From the NCBI RefSeq assembly GCF_900188235.1, contig NZ_FZNT01000001.1:310001-374000 (forward strand): DNA of 64,000 nucleotides. Reading direction: 5' to 3'. Origin of the DNA: Lutibacter agarilyticus (GTDB lineage Bacteria; Bacteroidota; Bacteroidia; Flavobacteriales; Flavobacteriaceae). The translations under genes and the position numbers were made by a program. The notes beneath the pieces were generated by a model. It was not told the DNA's origin. It saw only the letters and a list, made by a program, of their open reading frames with translations, and did no database searches. Each line of letters begins with the position of its first letter. Position 1 is the stretch's first letter. Below are positions 1 through 11,000 of the stretch, piece by piece.

Positions 1-174
1 AATTTAAAATTAACAGTTAAAGATAATGGTACCAAATTTATTGAAGATATTAATAATTTAAATGGTAATGGCCTTCAAAATATGAAAGCTAGAACTGAAA
101 AGATAAAAGGTGAAATTAAATTTACACATGATAATGGTTTTAAGGTTGAACTATTATTTGATTACTTGTATTAA
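1..174 (+). CDS. Sensor histidine kinase, C-terminal end (partial)
   Basis: The window opens inside an open frame that ends with TAA at 172-174. The 57 visible residues contain a G2-type ATP-binding box (GNGLQNMKAR) followed by a short strand-rich tail, which is how NarL-partner (HisKA_3/HATPase_c) kinases end. The kinase would autophosphorylate and pass phosphate to a response regulator. The next gene, 76 bp downstream on the same strand, is a LuxR-type regulator, so the two probably form one two-component pair. Sensor and dimerisation domains lie outside the window, so the signal cannot be inferred. Confidence 0.7.
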   Translation, partial: NLKLTVKDNGTKFIEDINNLNGNGLQNMKARTEKIKGEIKFTHDNGFKVELLFDYLY

Positions 175-250
175 TAAATCCACATGAACATGTAGTTTTT
201 AAAAAAGGCATTTAGTTTAATTTTGTTAAATTGCTAAAAAAGAAAAGAAA

Positions 251-892
251 ATGAAGAAGACAAATATTGCTGTTGTTGAAGACAATAAGGTTATAAGAGA
301 GGGAATAGAAATGTATTTTACAAACGATCCCGAATTTACATGTGATATTACTGCGGATTCGGTGGAGTCTTTTTTAAAAAATGTGAGTCATTATCCAGAT
401 ATTGAAGTGTTATTGTTAGATATAAATCTACCTGGTATGTCTGGAATTGAGGGGATTCATCATATCAAACATCAATATCCAAAACTTTCTATAATAATGC
501 TCACAATTTACAAAGACGAGAAACATGTTTTTGATGCCCTAAAGGCAGGTTCAGATGGGTATTTGTTAAAAAACACACCGTTAAAATCTATAAAAAAAGG
601 CATTCAACAAATTATGGTTGAAGGGGCTCCAATATCACCAGTTATTGCTAAAAAAGTAATCAGCTATTTTAATCCACAAAAACAACGGAAAAAAAATGGT
701 TTTGAAGAACTGTCAAACCGTGAAATTGAAGTTCTACAAGCATTGTCAGAAGGATTACCATTTAAAAATATTGCAGACAAACTTTTTATAAGTATAGATA
801 CGGTAAGATATCATACCAAGAATATTTATAAAAAATTACACGTAAACAGTAAGCTTGGAGCAGTAAATAAATATTTAAATCGAATATATTAA
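251..892 (+). CDS. LuxR/NarL-family response regulator
   Basis: This 213-aa protein has a receiver domain (about residues 5-120) with the acidic pair near residues 10-11, the phospho-acceptor Asp57 in LLLDINLPG, and the conserved Lys at the end of the domain (LLKNTP). A LuxR-type helix-turn-helix follows at about residues 150-200 (LSNREIEVL then DTVRYHTKNIYKKL). Length and domain order match NarL/FixJ regulators. It follows the kinase tail at 1-174 and is presumably its partner. Its last four bases overlap the 3' end of the convergent TonB receptor gene. Confidence 0.93.
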   Translation: MKKTNIAVVEDNKVIREGIEMYFTNDPEFTCDITADSVESFLKNVSHYPDIEVLLLDINLPGMSGIEGIHHIKHQYPKLSIIMLTIYKDEKHVFDALKAGSDGYLLKNTPLKSIKKGIQQIMVEGAPISPVIAKKVISYFNPQKQRKKNGFEELSNREIEVLQALSEGLPFKNIADKLFISIDTVRYHTKNIYKKLHVNSKLGAVNKYLNRIY

Positions 893-3336
893 AATTTCAT
901 TTGCATTTTTACATTAAAAACGCGTGGCGTCATATAATTTGGGATGGCATAATATTGTTTGGAATAAGCATCTCTAACCCAGGTATTTGTAATGGAGTTT
1001 TGTACATCAAATAAATTATAAATTTCAGCACCTATAGATAATTCTTTAAAGTTTTTAAGCCAACCACTATTTTTTTGATTTTTGGCATCTGTAAAAACAT
1101 ACGAAACACCAATGTCAGCTCTTTTATAATCGTTTAGCCTATTTTGATAGTCGTACGGATTTGTATATGATGGAGCTCCACCAGGAACACCTGTATTATA
1201 AACTAAATTTAAATACATGCGCACATTTGGAATGTTAGGCATATAATCTTGAAAAAGCATCCCAAATTTAAATCGTTGATCTGTAGGTCTTGCAATATAA
1301 CCTTGGTTGTTATAGTTTTCCTCCGTTTTCAAAAAACCAATACTTATCCAACTTTCTGTACCGGGAACAAATTCACCATTTAAACGCAAGTCTAATCCTG
1401 TAGCATAGGCTGTTGCATTGTTGTTTGCGATGTACCTAATTCTTACATTATCTACCGTATAAATATTTACATCACTTAAACTTTTATAATAAAGCTCTGT
1501 AACCAACTTAAATGGACGACTCCATAAATTAAAACTGTAATCATTTCCTAAAACGACTTGCAATGATTTTTGTGCATCAACCGTTGGAACAACATTTCCT
1601 TCAAAATTCCTTAACTCCTTATAAAAAGGAGGTTGGTGGTACATTCCTCCTGAAATTCTAAAAAGCATATCTTTTTCCCAATCGGGTTTAATGGCAAATT
1701 GACCTCTTAAACTATAGGTAATTTGATTTGCAGTAGTAATATCTTCGCCATTTACATTCCAATTATGAGAACGCAATCCAACATTGTACCATATTTTATG
1801 ATTGTTGATGAAAGCATTTTTACTATATTGTGCAAACCATACCAAGCGATCAATTTTTACGTTATTTTGAGCTTGCACATTTTGATAAGGTTCGATAGGA
1901 CTTGTGTAGGGCTCGTAAGGTTGGTTGTTTGAACTATGATGCGGCGGACGCACACTAAACCCAACAGAATCTATAACTTCCCATTCTTTAATACGATCTC
2001 TTATATCTTCATTTTTATATTTTATTCCAAAATCTATCTGGTGGTTGTTTTTTTTGTAAGTCCCTTTAAATTCAACAGCACTTATTAGCGCATCTAAATC
2101 ATTTCTACCGTGATTTAACTGTGAACCAATTCCTTCAGAAAAAGCAACTTCACCAAAATTATCCGAGCCAAAATCGGCATTTACTTCACCTAAATTATAA
2201 GTAGCAAAAATATCATAATGTTCCTGTTCTACAGTGTGGTAAACTGAAGTGGTTAAACCTAATTTTAAATGTTTGTTCACACTATAAGTACCATTTACTG
2301 CACCAAACAATGTTTGAAAAGCATCTTTTTCTTGTCCTTCATAAAAAACAATCAATTCTAAAGGATCGCTAATAGTTCCAAATTTTGTGCTCCTAGATTT
2401 TGGAGTGTAATTATAATTGTTCAAAGAATAAACACCTAAAAAGTCTATTTTAAACTTTTCATTAATTAAATACGAAAGAAATAATTGTACATCTGTAAAG
2501 TTAGGTTCAGCATTGGTTTCAATGTCTTTACTATTTATGAGTAAGCTGTTATTTCTATAGCGAGCTCCCAATAAAACACTTAATTTTTTATCAAATAGTG
2601 TGCCTTCAACAGTTGCACTTGCACCTAACAAACTAGCACTAATATTTGCTGCAAACTCATCAGGAGTTCTATAGGTAATATCTAGTACGGATGAAAGTTT
2701 ATCACCATATTTGGCTTGAAAACCCCCTGCGGAAAAGTTGACGTTTTGAGCTAAATTTTCGTTTACAAAGCTTAACCCTTCCTGTTGACCAGTTCTAACT
2801 AAAAACGGACGGTACACTTCAATGCCATTTATATAAACAAGGTTTTCATCAAAATTTCCACCACGAACATTGTATTGTGTACTGAGTTCATTATTGTTGT
2901 TAACACCTGCAAGCGTTAGTAAAATATTTTCAACACCTTCTTTTGCTCCTGGTATTTTAGTAGCTTTTAATGGATCAACGTTTATAATTCCCTGTGCTTC
3001 TCTTTTAGAATTTTCAATTACAACTTCGTTCATTTCTTCTACTTTTGAAGTGAGAGTAGGTGAAAAACGAAATGTTTTATTTTTCGGAATCTTCACCTTT
3101 TTTTGAAATGTTTTGTAAGATACATGTGTGAAAATTACAGTAATTTCAATATCGGCAGCAACAGTTAATGTATATTCTCCTTTATTATTTGTAACTGTAC
3201 CATATTTTGAAGAGGTTACAGCAACACCTTCAATAGGTTCTTTAAATTCATTTTTAAGTACCCCTTTAATAATTGCATTTTGTGCAGTTAATAAGGTAGT
3301 AAATAGCAAAAGCGCTGAGAGTATATAGTTTTTCAA
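889..3336 (-). CDS. TonB-dependent outer-membrane receptor
   Basis: This 815-aa protein begins with a signal peptide (about residues 1-18). A carboxypeptidase-regulatory-like domain follows at about 22-95 (IIKGVLKNEFKEPIEGV) and then a plug domain (about 120-220, with YNVRGGNFDENLVYINGIEVY). The rest is a long beta-barrel ending in Phe, as expected for a Bam-inserted barrel. The plug lacks an obvious SusC signature, so the ligand cannot be named. It probably imports a bulky nutrient or metal complex with TonB energy. It lies 10 bp downstream of the M23 peptidase gene on the same strand, suggesting cotranscription. Confidence 0.9.
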   Translation of the reverse strand: MKNYILSALLLFTTLLTAQNAIIKGVLKNEFKEPIEGVAVTSSKYGTVTNNKGEYTLTVAADIEITVIFTHVSYKTFQKKVKIPKNKTFRFSPTLTSKVEEMNEVVIENSKREAQGIINVDPLKATKIPGAKEGVENILLTLAGVNNNNELSTQYNVRGGNFDENLVYINGIEVYRPFLVRTGQQEGLSFVNENLAQNVNFSAGGFQAKYGDKLSSVLDITYRTPDEFAANISASLLGASATVEGTLFDKKLSVLLGARYRNNSLLINSKDIETNAEPNFTDVQLFLSYLINEKFKIDFLGVYSLNNYNYTPKSRSTKFGTISDPLELIVFYEGQEKDAFQTLFGAVNGTYSVNKHLKLGLTTSVYHTVEQEHYDIFATYNLGEVNADFGSDNFGEVAFSEGIGSQLNHGRNDLDALISAVEFKGTYKKNNHQIDFGIKYKNEDIRDRIKEWEVIDSVGFSVRPPHHSSNNQPYEPYTSPIEPYQNVQAQNNVKIDRLVWFAQYSKNAFINNHKIWYNVGLRSHNWNVNGEDITTANQITYSLRGQFAIKPDWEKDMLFRISGGMYHQPPFYKELRNFEGNVVPTVDAQKSLQVVLGNDYSFNLWSRPFKLVTELYYKSLSDVNIYTVDNVRIRYIANNNATAYATGLDLRLNGEFVPGTESWISIGFLKTEENYNNQGYIARPTDQRFKFGMLFQDYMPNIPNVRMYLNLVYNTGVPGGAPSYTNPYDYQNRLNDYKRADIGVSYVFTDAKNQKNSGWLKNFKELSIGAEIYNLFDVQNSITNTWVRDAYSKQYYAIPNYMTPRVFNVKMQMKF

Positions 3337-3346
3337 GGGTAATTAT

Positions 3347-5050
3347 TTATTTTTTTCTAAAAAAAGTTGCTTTTAATTCAGATGTGTTTCCAACGTTGTC
3401 TGTCACTACAACTTTTAGTTCGTGTTTGGCTTCAGTAAAAGTTTTATCACTAAAATTATAGGTTAATAAACCATTTTTAACATTATATTCCATTAAAATC
3501 CATTCACCATCAATTTCACCTCTGTATGATTTTATACCAGATTCGTTGTCTGAAATTTTAACTTGTAAGGTTTTAAAATGGGTAAGCCATTGTTCATTTT
3601 TAATATTATGTAATTTAATGGAAGGTTGAACAGTGTCTTTTTTAAGTGTGTATTTACCTAAATTTTTTGTAGTTGTATAAAATGTGCTTTCTTTTTTAAC
3701 CGTGGTTTGGTATGAGGTTTTTCCATTTTGGTCTACACTAGTAATATATAATTGTTTTTTATCTGCTTCAGAATACTTTGATACGTCAAAAGTTAAGGTG
3801 TATTTTTTGTCTAATGGAATTGTAGGAGTGTGAATTTTTGCAACAGTTTCTATCACATCAAAATCTAAATAAAAATCGTTGTAAAAGGTGTTTTTAGGAA
3901 AAGCTACTGTTACATTTTCTTTATTAAATTTATTGAATTCAGATTTATTAATTTTATAAGGAGTTTTTTTTATGGGTTTTGAAACCACGCTACTCTCTTT
4001 TTTTCCAACTATAGGAATTGTGATTTTTTGTTCATTCCCTTTAAAATCTTTCGCCACAATGGTAGCCGTATAGCTCAATCCATCTTCAACTGAAATATAT
4101 CCTTTATTTAAGGAAGTATTGTACATGTTTAATTTATTTGATGGCTCTGTAAAGGTTTTTTGAACACGTTGATTTAGTTTTTCTAAACGTTCATAATCAA
4201 CTAATAAATTAATGTATTTTGTTTCATAAAACGAAAAAGAAGTTGCTCTAAATTCATGTATCGTTTTACCATTAACAGCTAAAGATAAACTATAAAGACC
4301 ATTTTTATTGTATGCACCATCTAATTGGTCATAAACATTTACACCAAAACCAATTTCACCAAAAGCTTTAATTGTTGAAGCTAAATAATCGCCATTTTCT
4401 AATTTTCGATATGAAAGTTGAACAGGAGCATTTACTTTATTTATGTGTGTATTTTCAGTTAAAGAATAACCCATTAAACTATTTATTCTAGGTTTTTTAG
4501 AATCCTTTACTTTAATCCCAAAATAAAACGGATTGATAGGTTTTTCGGTTTTAGTATCTCTTATTTCAAAATGTAAATGCGGACCAACAAAACCACCAGT
4601 ACTTCCGCTAAAAGCTAAAATTTCATCTTTTGTAACAGGTAACTCTCCTGCTTTAGGAAATAAATGAATTTCATAAGACTCTTTTTTATATTGTTGCTTT
4701 TTTACGTAAGCTTCTATTTGATTATTAAATTTTTGAAGATGTGCATAAACCGATGTATAGCCATTAGGATGTGTTACATACAAAACTTTGCCATAACCCC
4801 AAAGAGAAACTTTAATTCTAGAAACATAACCGCCAGCAGCTGCTATCACATTTAGACCTTCTTTTTGTTCAGTTTTAATATCAATACCTGCATGAAAATG
4901 ATTGGTTCTTAATTCACCAAACGTTCCTGATAATACCAAAGGAATATTTAAAGGATTGCTGAAATAATTTGTTGGGTAGGTTGAAATATCACCTTGTCCA
5001 AAGACAAAAAAAGTAGTTAAAATTAAAATTAAAGTAGCGAGTCTTTTCAC
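3347..5050 (-). CDS. M23-family metallopeptidase, secreted
   Basis: This 567-aa protein has a signal peptide (about residues 1-19) and an N-terminal LytM/M23 domain. The zinc motifs are visible: HFHAGID (about residues 52-58) and GPHLHFEIRD (about 157-166). The long C-terminal part is strand-rich and unrecognised; near the end it has a segment resembling an Ig-like domain (ISDNESGIKSY, VVTDNVGNTS). M23 enzymes cut peptidoglycan cross-bridges or act as LytM factors. The gene is divergent from the zapA operon and precedes the TonB receptor. Confidence 0.88.
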   Translation of the reverse strand: MKRLATLILILTTFFVFGQGDISTYPTNYFSNPLNIPLVLSGTFGELRTNHFHAGIDIKTEQKEGLNVIAAAGGYVSRIKVSLWGYGKVLYVTHPNGYTSVYAHLQKFNNQIEAYVKKQQYKKESYEIHLFPKAGELPVTKDEILAFSGSTGGFVGPHLHFEIRDTKTEKPINPFYFGIKVKDSKKPRINSLMGYSLTENTHINKVNAPVQLSYRKLENGDYLASTIKAFGEIGFGVNVYDQLDGAYNKNGLYSLSLAVNGKTIHEFRATSFSFYETKYINLLVDYERLEKLNQRVQKTFTEPSNKLNMYNTSLNKGYISVEDGLSYTATIVAKDFKGNEQKITIPIVGKKESSVVSKPIKKTPYKINKSEFNKFNKENVTVAFPKNTFYNDFYLDFDVIETVAKIHTPTIPLDKKYTLTFDVSKYSEADKKQLYITSVDQNGKTSYQTTVKKESTFYTTTKNLGKYTLKKDTVQPSIKLHNIKNEQWLTHFKTLQVKISDNESGIKSYRGEIDGEWILMEYNVKNGLLTYNFSDKTFTEAKHELKVVVTDNVGNTSELKATFFRKK

Positions 5051-5215
5051 AAAAATTGTTTTAGGCTAAAATAGTAAATTATATTTTTTACAACGTTTAA
5101 ACTTAAAGCTTTTATATATAGACAACTAACATTTTTATAAAATGATAGAAAACAGTTGTAATATTGGTAGACTAATACTAACTTTGTATTTATAGTTTAT
5201 ATTCTTAAGGGATTT

Positions 5216-5506
5216 ATGAGTCATATTACAGAAGTTGTAAATTTAGTTGAAAACAAACTCAAAATACTTTTAGAAAATTATAATTTTTTAAAAGAAGAAA
5301 ATGAATTTTTGTTAGACAAATTAGCTTCTTTAGAACATAAAATAACTCAAGAAAAGCAATTAAATAATGAACTTGAAAATAAATATCAAGTACTTAAAAT
5401 TGCAAAAACTATAGAAGGCAGTAAAGAAGATAGAAGAGAAACAAAACTCAAAATAAATGCTTTAATTCGTGAAATTGATACATGTATTACTCAATTAAGC
5501 GAATAA
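5216..5506 (+). CDS. Short coiled-coil protein upstream of zapA
   Basis: This 96-aa protein is almost entirely predicted coiled coil, rich in Glu, Lys, Leu and Asn (LLENYNFLKEENEFL; LENKYQVLKIAKT). It has no signal peptide or membrane segment. It lies 10 bp upstream of zapA in an apparent two-gene operon, a position where Bacteroidota commonly encode a small coiled-coil protein. By analogy with ZapB it may act in divisome organisation, but that is inference from context and shape only. Confidence 0.75.
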   Translation: MSHITEVVNLVENKLKILLENYNFLKEENEFLLDKLASLEHKITQEKQLNNELENKYQVLKIAKTIEGSKEDRRETKLKINALIREIDTCITQLSE

Positions 5507-5516
5507 GTTCTTTAAA

Positions 5517-5813
5517 ATGGCAGAATCTTTAAAAATAAAAGTAACAATTGCTGGACGCGTATATCCTATTAAAGTAAATAGTATAAATGAAGAAGAAGGA
5601 ATGCGTAAAGCAGCAAAAAATATTAATGATTTAGTTACTAAATTCGAAAAGAATTATGCAGTTAGTGATAAACAAGATGTTTTGGCCATGTGTGCTTTGC
5701 AATTTGCATCATTAATTGAAATTAATGCTATTAATAAAGATCAAGATATTTCTGAAGCAACCAAAAAAATGAATAAATTATGTGCTATAATTGATGAGCA
5801 CATAAACAAATAA
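5517..5813 (+). CDS. zapA: Cell division protein ZapA
   Basis: This 98-aa protein matches the ZapA family: an N-terminal strand region (LKIKVTIAGRVYPIKV) followed by helices with the EEEGMRKAAKNIN segment and a central helix (DVLAMCALQFASLIE). ZapA bundles FtsZ filaments at the division site. The length is typical. It follows the coiled-coil gene by 10 bp and is followed by the 6S-type RNA and rny, an arrangement known in Flavobacteria. Confidence 0.9.
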   Translation: MAESLKIKVTIAGRVYPIKVNSINEEEGMRKAAKNINDLVTKFEKNYAVSDKQDVLAMCALQFASLIEINAINKDQDISEATKKMNKLCAIIDEHINK

Positions 5814-5845
5814 GTTCTTTAAAATAATATTAATTAATAATACTG

Positions 5846-6006
5846 CCTACATTAGTTATTGTTTGTTAAACTCAACACTATATCTTTATAAAGGATGAGT
5901 CTTAATTGTAAAAGCAAGCCGTCTTTGAACGGATCCTTGATCAATTAGTTAATCCTAAACTTGTTTATAAGGAGTTTACATAAAACCTTTCTAATGTAGG
6001 TTTTTT
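5846..6006 (+). ncRNA. 6S-Flavo-type RNA
   Basis: The zapA-rny spacer starts with CCTACATTAG (5846-5855) and ends with its exact complement CTAATGTAGG (5991-6000), followed by seven T residues. This encloses a roughly 160-nt transcript whose closing stem doubles as an intrinsic terminator. Size, long imperfect internal pairing and position after zapA match the 6S-Flavo RNA family of Bacteroidota; proteobacterial ssrS also lies next to zapA. 6S RNA mimics an open promoter and sequesters RNA polymerase. The family call rests on position and architecture and was not checked by covariance search. Confidence 0.78.
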
Positions 6007-6024
6007 TATATCTAAATTTGAAAT

Positions 6025-7593
6025 ATGGTAGAATATATAATGCCAGTAATTGCTGGTATCGCAATAGGATTAATAATAGGGTTAATTATTGCAAAAGTTG
6101 TTGAAAAAAATAAGGCAACTAAAATTATAAGAAATACAAGGAAAGAAGCAACCACAATACTTAGAGAAGCAACAGTAGAAGCTGAAGCTTTAAAAAAAGA
6201 CAAAATTTTACAAGCAAAAGAACGATTTATTGAATTAAAATCGGAACACGAAAAAGTAATTATTTCAAGAGATAAAAAAATTGCTGACGCAGAGAAACGT
6301 ATTCGCGATAAAGAATCTCAGGTTTCACAAGAACTGGATAAGAATAAGAAATTGAATAATGAATTAGTTGCGAAGATTAGTGAAAATGACAAAAAGCTAG
6401 ATTATTTAGAGCGAAGAACTGACGAAGTTGACAAATTGCATAGAAAACAAGTTGAAAACTTGGAAGTGATTTCTGGTTTATCTGCAGAAGATGCTAAAAC
6501 AGAATTGGTAAAATCTTTAAAAGATGAAGCTAAATCTGATGCAATGGCAGTTATTCAAGATACGATTGAAGAAGCAAAATTAACAGCACAACAAGAAGCA
6601 CGTAAAGTTATTTTAAATACCATTCAACGTGTAGGAGTAGAGCAAACAGTTGAAAACTGTGTGTCTGTCTTTAACATTGAATCTGATGATGTTAAAGGCC
6701 GAATTATTGGTCGTGAAGGTCGTAACATTCGCGCTTTAGAATCTGCAACCGGTGTTGAAATAATTGTTGATGATACTCCTGAAGCCATTATTTTATCTTG
6801 CTTTGATCCTGTTCGTAGAGAAATTGCACGTTTATCATTACATAAATTAGTAACAGATGGACGTATACACCCAGCTCGTATTGAAGAGGTTGTTAAAAAA
6901 ACTGAAAAGCAATTACAACAAGAAATTATTGAAGTTGGTAAGCGTACAGTGATTGATTTAGGAATTCATGGTTTACACCCTGAGTTAATTAAAACAATTG
7001 GACGAATGAAATATCGTTCTTCTTATGGACAAAATTTATTACAACATTCACGTGAAGTAGCAAACTTATGTGGTTTAATGGCTGCTGAACTTGGTTTAAA
7101 CGCAAAACTTGCAAAAAGAGCCGGCTTATTACACGATATTGGAAAAGTGCCTGAAACAGAAAGTGAACTTCCACATGCTTTATTAGGTATGGAATGGGCT
7201 CAAAAATATAATGAAAACCCAGAAATTTGTAATGCTATTGGAGCACACCACGATGAAATTGAAATGAAAACATTAATAGCTCCAATTATACAAGTTTGTG
7301 ATGCTATTTCAGGAGCAAGACCAGGTGCACGTCGCCAAGTGTTAGATTCCTATATTCAACGTTTAAAAGATTTAGAAGATATAGCTTTTGGTTTTCAAGG
7401 TGTACAAAAAGCCTATGCTATACAAGCGGGTAGAGAATTACGTGTAATTGTTGAAAGTGAAAAGGTAAACGATGCAAAAGCATCTGAATTATCTTTCAAT
7501 ATTTCTCAAAAAATTCAAAATGATATGACTTACCCTGGTCAAGTTAGAATTACTGTAATTCGTGAAACAAGAGCTGTTAATATTGCCAAATAA
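6025..7593 (+). CDS. rny: Ribonuclease Y
   Basis: This 522-aa protein has an N-terminal membrane anchor (about residues 5-24), a long charged coiled coil (about 30-200), a KH domain with [15 protein letters not shown] (about 228-242) and an HD domain with LLHDIGK (about 370-376). That is the complete RNase Y architecture at the usual length of about 520 aa. The enzyme is a membrane-tethered endoribonuclease that starts mRNA decay. A -7-like TAAATTTG box sits at 6013-6020, very close to the start codon, so the true promoter may lie further upstream. Confidence 0.95.
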   Translation: MVEYIMPVIAGIAIGLIIGLIIAKVVEKNKATKIIRNTRKEATTILREATVEAEALKKDKILQAKERFIELKSEHEKVIISRDKKIADAEKRIRDKESQVSQELDKNKKLNNELVAKISENDKKLDYLERRTDEVDKLHRKQVENLEVISGLSAEDAKTELVKSLKDEAKSDAMAVIQDTIEEAKLTAQQEARKVILNTIQRVGVEQTVENCVSVFNIESDDVKGRIIGREGRNIRALESATGVEIIVDDTPEAIILSCFDPVRREIARLSLHKLVTDGRIHPARIEEVVKKTEKQLQQEIIEVGKRTVIDLGIHGLHPELIKTIGRMKYRSSYGQNLLQHSREVANLCGLMAAELGLNAKLAKRAGLLHDIGKVPETESELPHALLGMEWAQKYNENPEICNAIGAHHDEIEMKTLIAPIIQVCDAISGARPGARRQVLDSYIQRLKDLEDIAFGFQGVQKAYAIQAGRELRVIVESEKVNDAKASELSFNISQKIQNDMTYPGQVRITVIRETRAVNIAK

Positions 7594-7626
7594 TACAGAA
7601 AATTATAAACAATACGTATTTTAAAA

Positions 7627-7651
7627 ATCTCACTTCTGTGAGATTTTTTTT
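7627..7651 (+). terminator. Rho-independent terminator after rny
   Basis: A perfect 7-bp stem, ATCTCAC/GTGAGAT (7627-7633 and 7638-7644) with loop TTCT, is followed by a run of T. It lies 34 bp after the rny stop codon. Confidence 0.9.
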
Positions 7652-8002
7652 ATGCCAATATTGATAATCAGATAAAATAGTCCTTAAATTTTAATTCAGT
7701 TAATATTTAAACATATTATTAAATAATGTTTATTTACTTTTAAAATTGGAATTATTCTATTTTTTCTTTGATTTGTTACATAATTCTCATAAATAAATCA
7801 ATTAAGTTTATATTTCTAATGAAAATTAAACTTTCAAACCTGTTTATTTTAAATTATGATGAATGATTTTATAAATATGTGACAATAATTGTTTAATTTT
7901 CCGTCTTATTAAATTGGTTAACCAGTTTAATTTAATTAATAAATTTGAAAAACTTCCTTATTACTTTATTAAAAGTTTTAAGAACAACATAAATATTAAA
8001 CA
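7652..8002 (+). promoter_or_regulatory. AT-rich upstream region with candidate -7 box
   Basis: This 351-bp spacer between rny and the 1155-aa gene has no convincing open frame. A Bacteroidota-type -7 match TAAATTTG lies at 7940-7947, 55 bp before the start codon. A TTG occurs at 7914-7916, but the spacing of 23 bp is longer than the usual 17-20, so the -33 assignment is weak. An inverted AATTGGTTAACCAGTT motif at 7912-7927 could be an operator. Confidence 0.35.
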
Positions 8003-11000
8003 ATGAGTTCAAATCAGGTAAAAACAAGTCAAAACAGAAAAGATACAGTACAGTATATAAATCTTCAATTAGCTTCTTTAGGCCAACCACTTTTTCAAGA
8101 CAAAGAAGATGCTACCGAGAAATTTTGTAACCCTAAACTTCAACAGTTAACAGGGGCTTTTACAAAAGGGTTTAGAGAAAAATCTAGATTACTTTCAAAA
8201 TATCTTTCTCCTGCAGATTCGAGAATTCAAGATTTTATAAATGATTATTTAAAGGATATTGAATTTAGTAAAAGTTATGCATTGCCAAATGATACTTTAA
8301 TATTAAATCAAAAAGGACATGCAAGAGAAATTAGTTTACCACCTAACGGAACTTCTTTTGTAAGTGAAAATATTACATCACACAGAATAAAACAGGGTAT
8401 TTTAAACAATCCAATAAATGATAAAAGAACCACTAAAGGAACTTTTCATATTGTTGAGGGAGATTTACCTGTACCGTTGGATAAAATAGAAGTACCCAAA
8501 ATAGCATTTGCTCATTTCTTAAACGCAGCTCTTAATCCTTCAGAAGAATTAAAAACATTGCCTTTTACTGCTAATCAAGCTGATAAAGCAAAAGTGATGG
8601 TATCTTTATTAATGCGTCCAATGGTTTGTCCTGAGGTAAAAGGGGTCATTTCAAAAAAGAGTTTAGAAGTTCGCTTTTTTGCGCCAGGTAGTTTGGTAAG
8701 TAATTTAGATTTTGTAGAATCTATATTTGGTAATGCAGGAGATCCTAATTTGGCTCATAATGATGCTGCTTTAGATCCTGAACATTGGACAGGTCATACA
8801 GGTTGTATTATTCTAGCTCCTCAATTAAAACTACTGAAGAAAAAAGACATTGGTTTGCCTCATTTCGATGCTGCTACAGACAGACAAAAGCATGATGGAA
8901 TGTGTTGGAAAAGTGAGGACGAACTTTATAATGATGGTGGAGCCTTTAAAGTTACTTGTAGAGATGATAGAGGAGTAGTTGTCACTTTAATTGCTGATAA
9001 TTATTTTGGATATTCAAAAAAAGAAATTAAAACACAAATAAGTTACTCTGCTAATTTATTTGGTTTAGTTGAAGAAGAACACGCAGGTGGTGCTATTGCA
9101 TTTCCAAGAGGTGTAATGGGAGATATTGTTGATGGTACTGCTTTTTCAGGGAAATTTGGAAACCGTTTTACTTTTGCAGAAGTAAAAGAATTATTAGGTG
9201 ATAGAATTGAAATAAATCCTGCTAATTATGCAGTTGATAAAAAGTACCCAAATTTAATTTATATACCAGAAAATGCGTATATAAATACCAACACAAATAG
9301 TATTACTTGGACACATAATAATAAGGAGCAAAAATTAATATTATCTCCGCTTAAAACATACATCCATCCAACGGGTAATAAATTTAAATTAGAAAAGCAT
9401 ATAGCAGTTTCTTTATGGAGAATTGTAAATACATCTCCTGAAGGTATTTTTTGTCACAAGCCTTGTACCGTTTCAGGTGGAGGAAAATCTGAAATTTCAA
9501 AATCAATGTTAAATGCGATTACTTATAGCCCATTTAATATTATAGATATTGATGAAGATTTCAAAAAAGCAGATGAAATTATTGAGTTTAACTATTCTAA
9601 ACGTTGGAAAAATTACGATTCAACTTTACCACCTTCAAGAACGTTTTTAGATAAAAGAAGAACATTAGGTTCTGCAGTTAAATTATTAACGCCTTCACCA
9701 AATAATTCAAATGAATTTAATGAGTTTGTAAGTTCAATTCCGGTGCATATTCGATCTTTAGTTTTATTTGTAAAACGTTTATACCGTCAAGATCACGAAT
9801 CTTTAAACTGGAAAGACTGCATGTCTGTTGAAATTGTGAACGGGCAAAAAGGAACTGGACTTAAATATTTTAAGACTGATGTTGTTGGAAGTTATGTACG
9901 TATTGGTTTTAATCAAGAAGGAAGCTGGCTGTTAAATAAATTAAGATCAGATTTCTCTGCGAGTCAAAAAATTCAATTAGAAGATGATATTTCGGCTTCA
10001 ATTACATTGCCTAGAAACCAATTTAAAAACTTAAATCCTGAGTTTAAAAATAAGAGTTTAAAAGTGGTAGCCAATTGTGAAAGCCATTTATTCCAAAGAC
10101 CAGATGAAGCAATTGTAAGAGGTTATGATGAAGGTGCTGAACGTGATTTAGTTTCAGACAATGTTTATTTAACTAACTACGAGCTTTTAACAAAAAAGGA
10201 TGCTATTGAAATTTATGAAGACACTATTAATTTTGATAAATATACTCAACCAGTAAAAGACCTTATTTTAAGTGTTGTTGAGAGTCCTAATGAAGAAGAG
10301 TATTTTTCATTACCATCTCACACTAGAATTGTAAATGGTGAACCAACTAAAAACCCACGTTATTTAGAGCGTAACATTTTTATTGATGAAACTGAAGATA
10401 GTTATTTAGGAGATATTGGAGTACGTTTATACAGAAAAATTAAATCTGAAGACCCGGTTATTAATGTAGTTAACGCAGTATTGCCAGGTAGAAGAAATAA
10501 CCCAGTTGATAAAGAAGCAGGTATTCGTCCGTTGGCAGTTTACAACCCAATTCATTACCAAGAAACTCCAGAGTTGTTTATGGACTTTATTTGTAGTCTT
10601 ACAGGTAAATCTCCATCAACTACAGGAGCAGGTTCAGAAGGAGCTTTAACAAAAGGTCCTTTTAATATGCTTACACCTACAACCGATTTAAACAATGCAT
10701 TGTTATCACATATTTTAACGGAATCAAATGCGTTTAGTACAGCGGCTGGTTATGTGGGTGCAGAAAATAAAGTTGATCACGATATTAGTTTGTTAATTCC
10801 TGAAATTTGGGCACGCTTAGAGCCTAATGATAGAGATCCAAAATTATTAATTGAAAATGGTTCATTAGAAAAATTAGAAGACTTTGAGTTTGAAGGTAAA
10901 AAGGTTTTAGCAAGTCGATTAGGATATAGAATTACAAGTAACTTCTCATTAAGATGTTTAAACAGATTATTTGATGAACCAAATGCAGTATTTAACGAAA

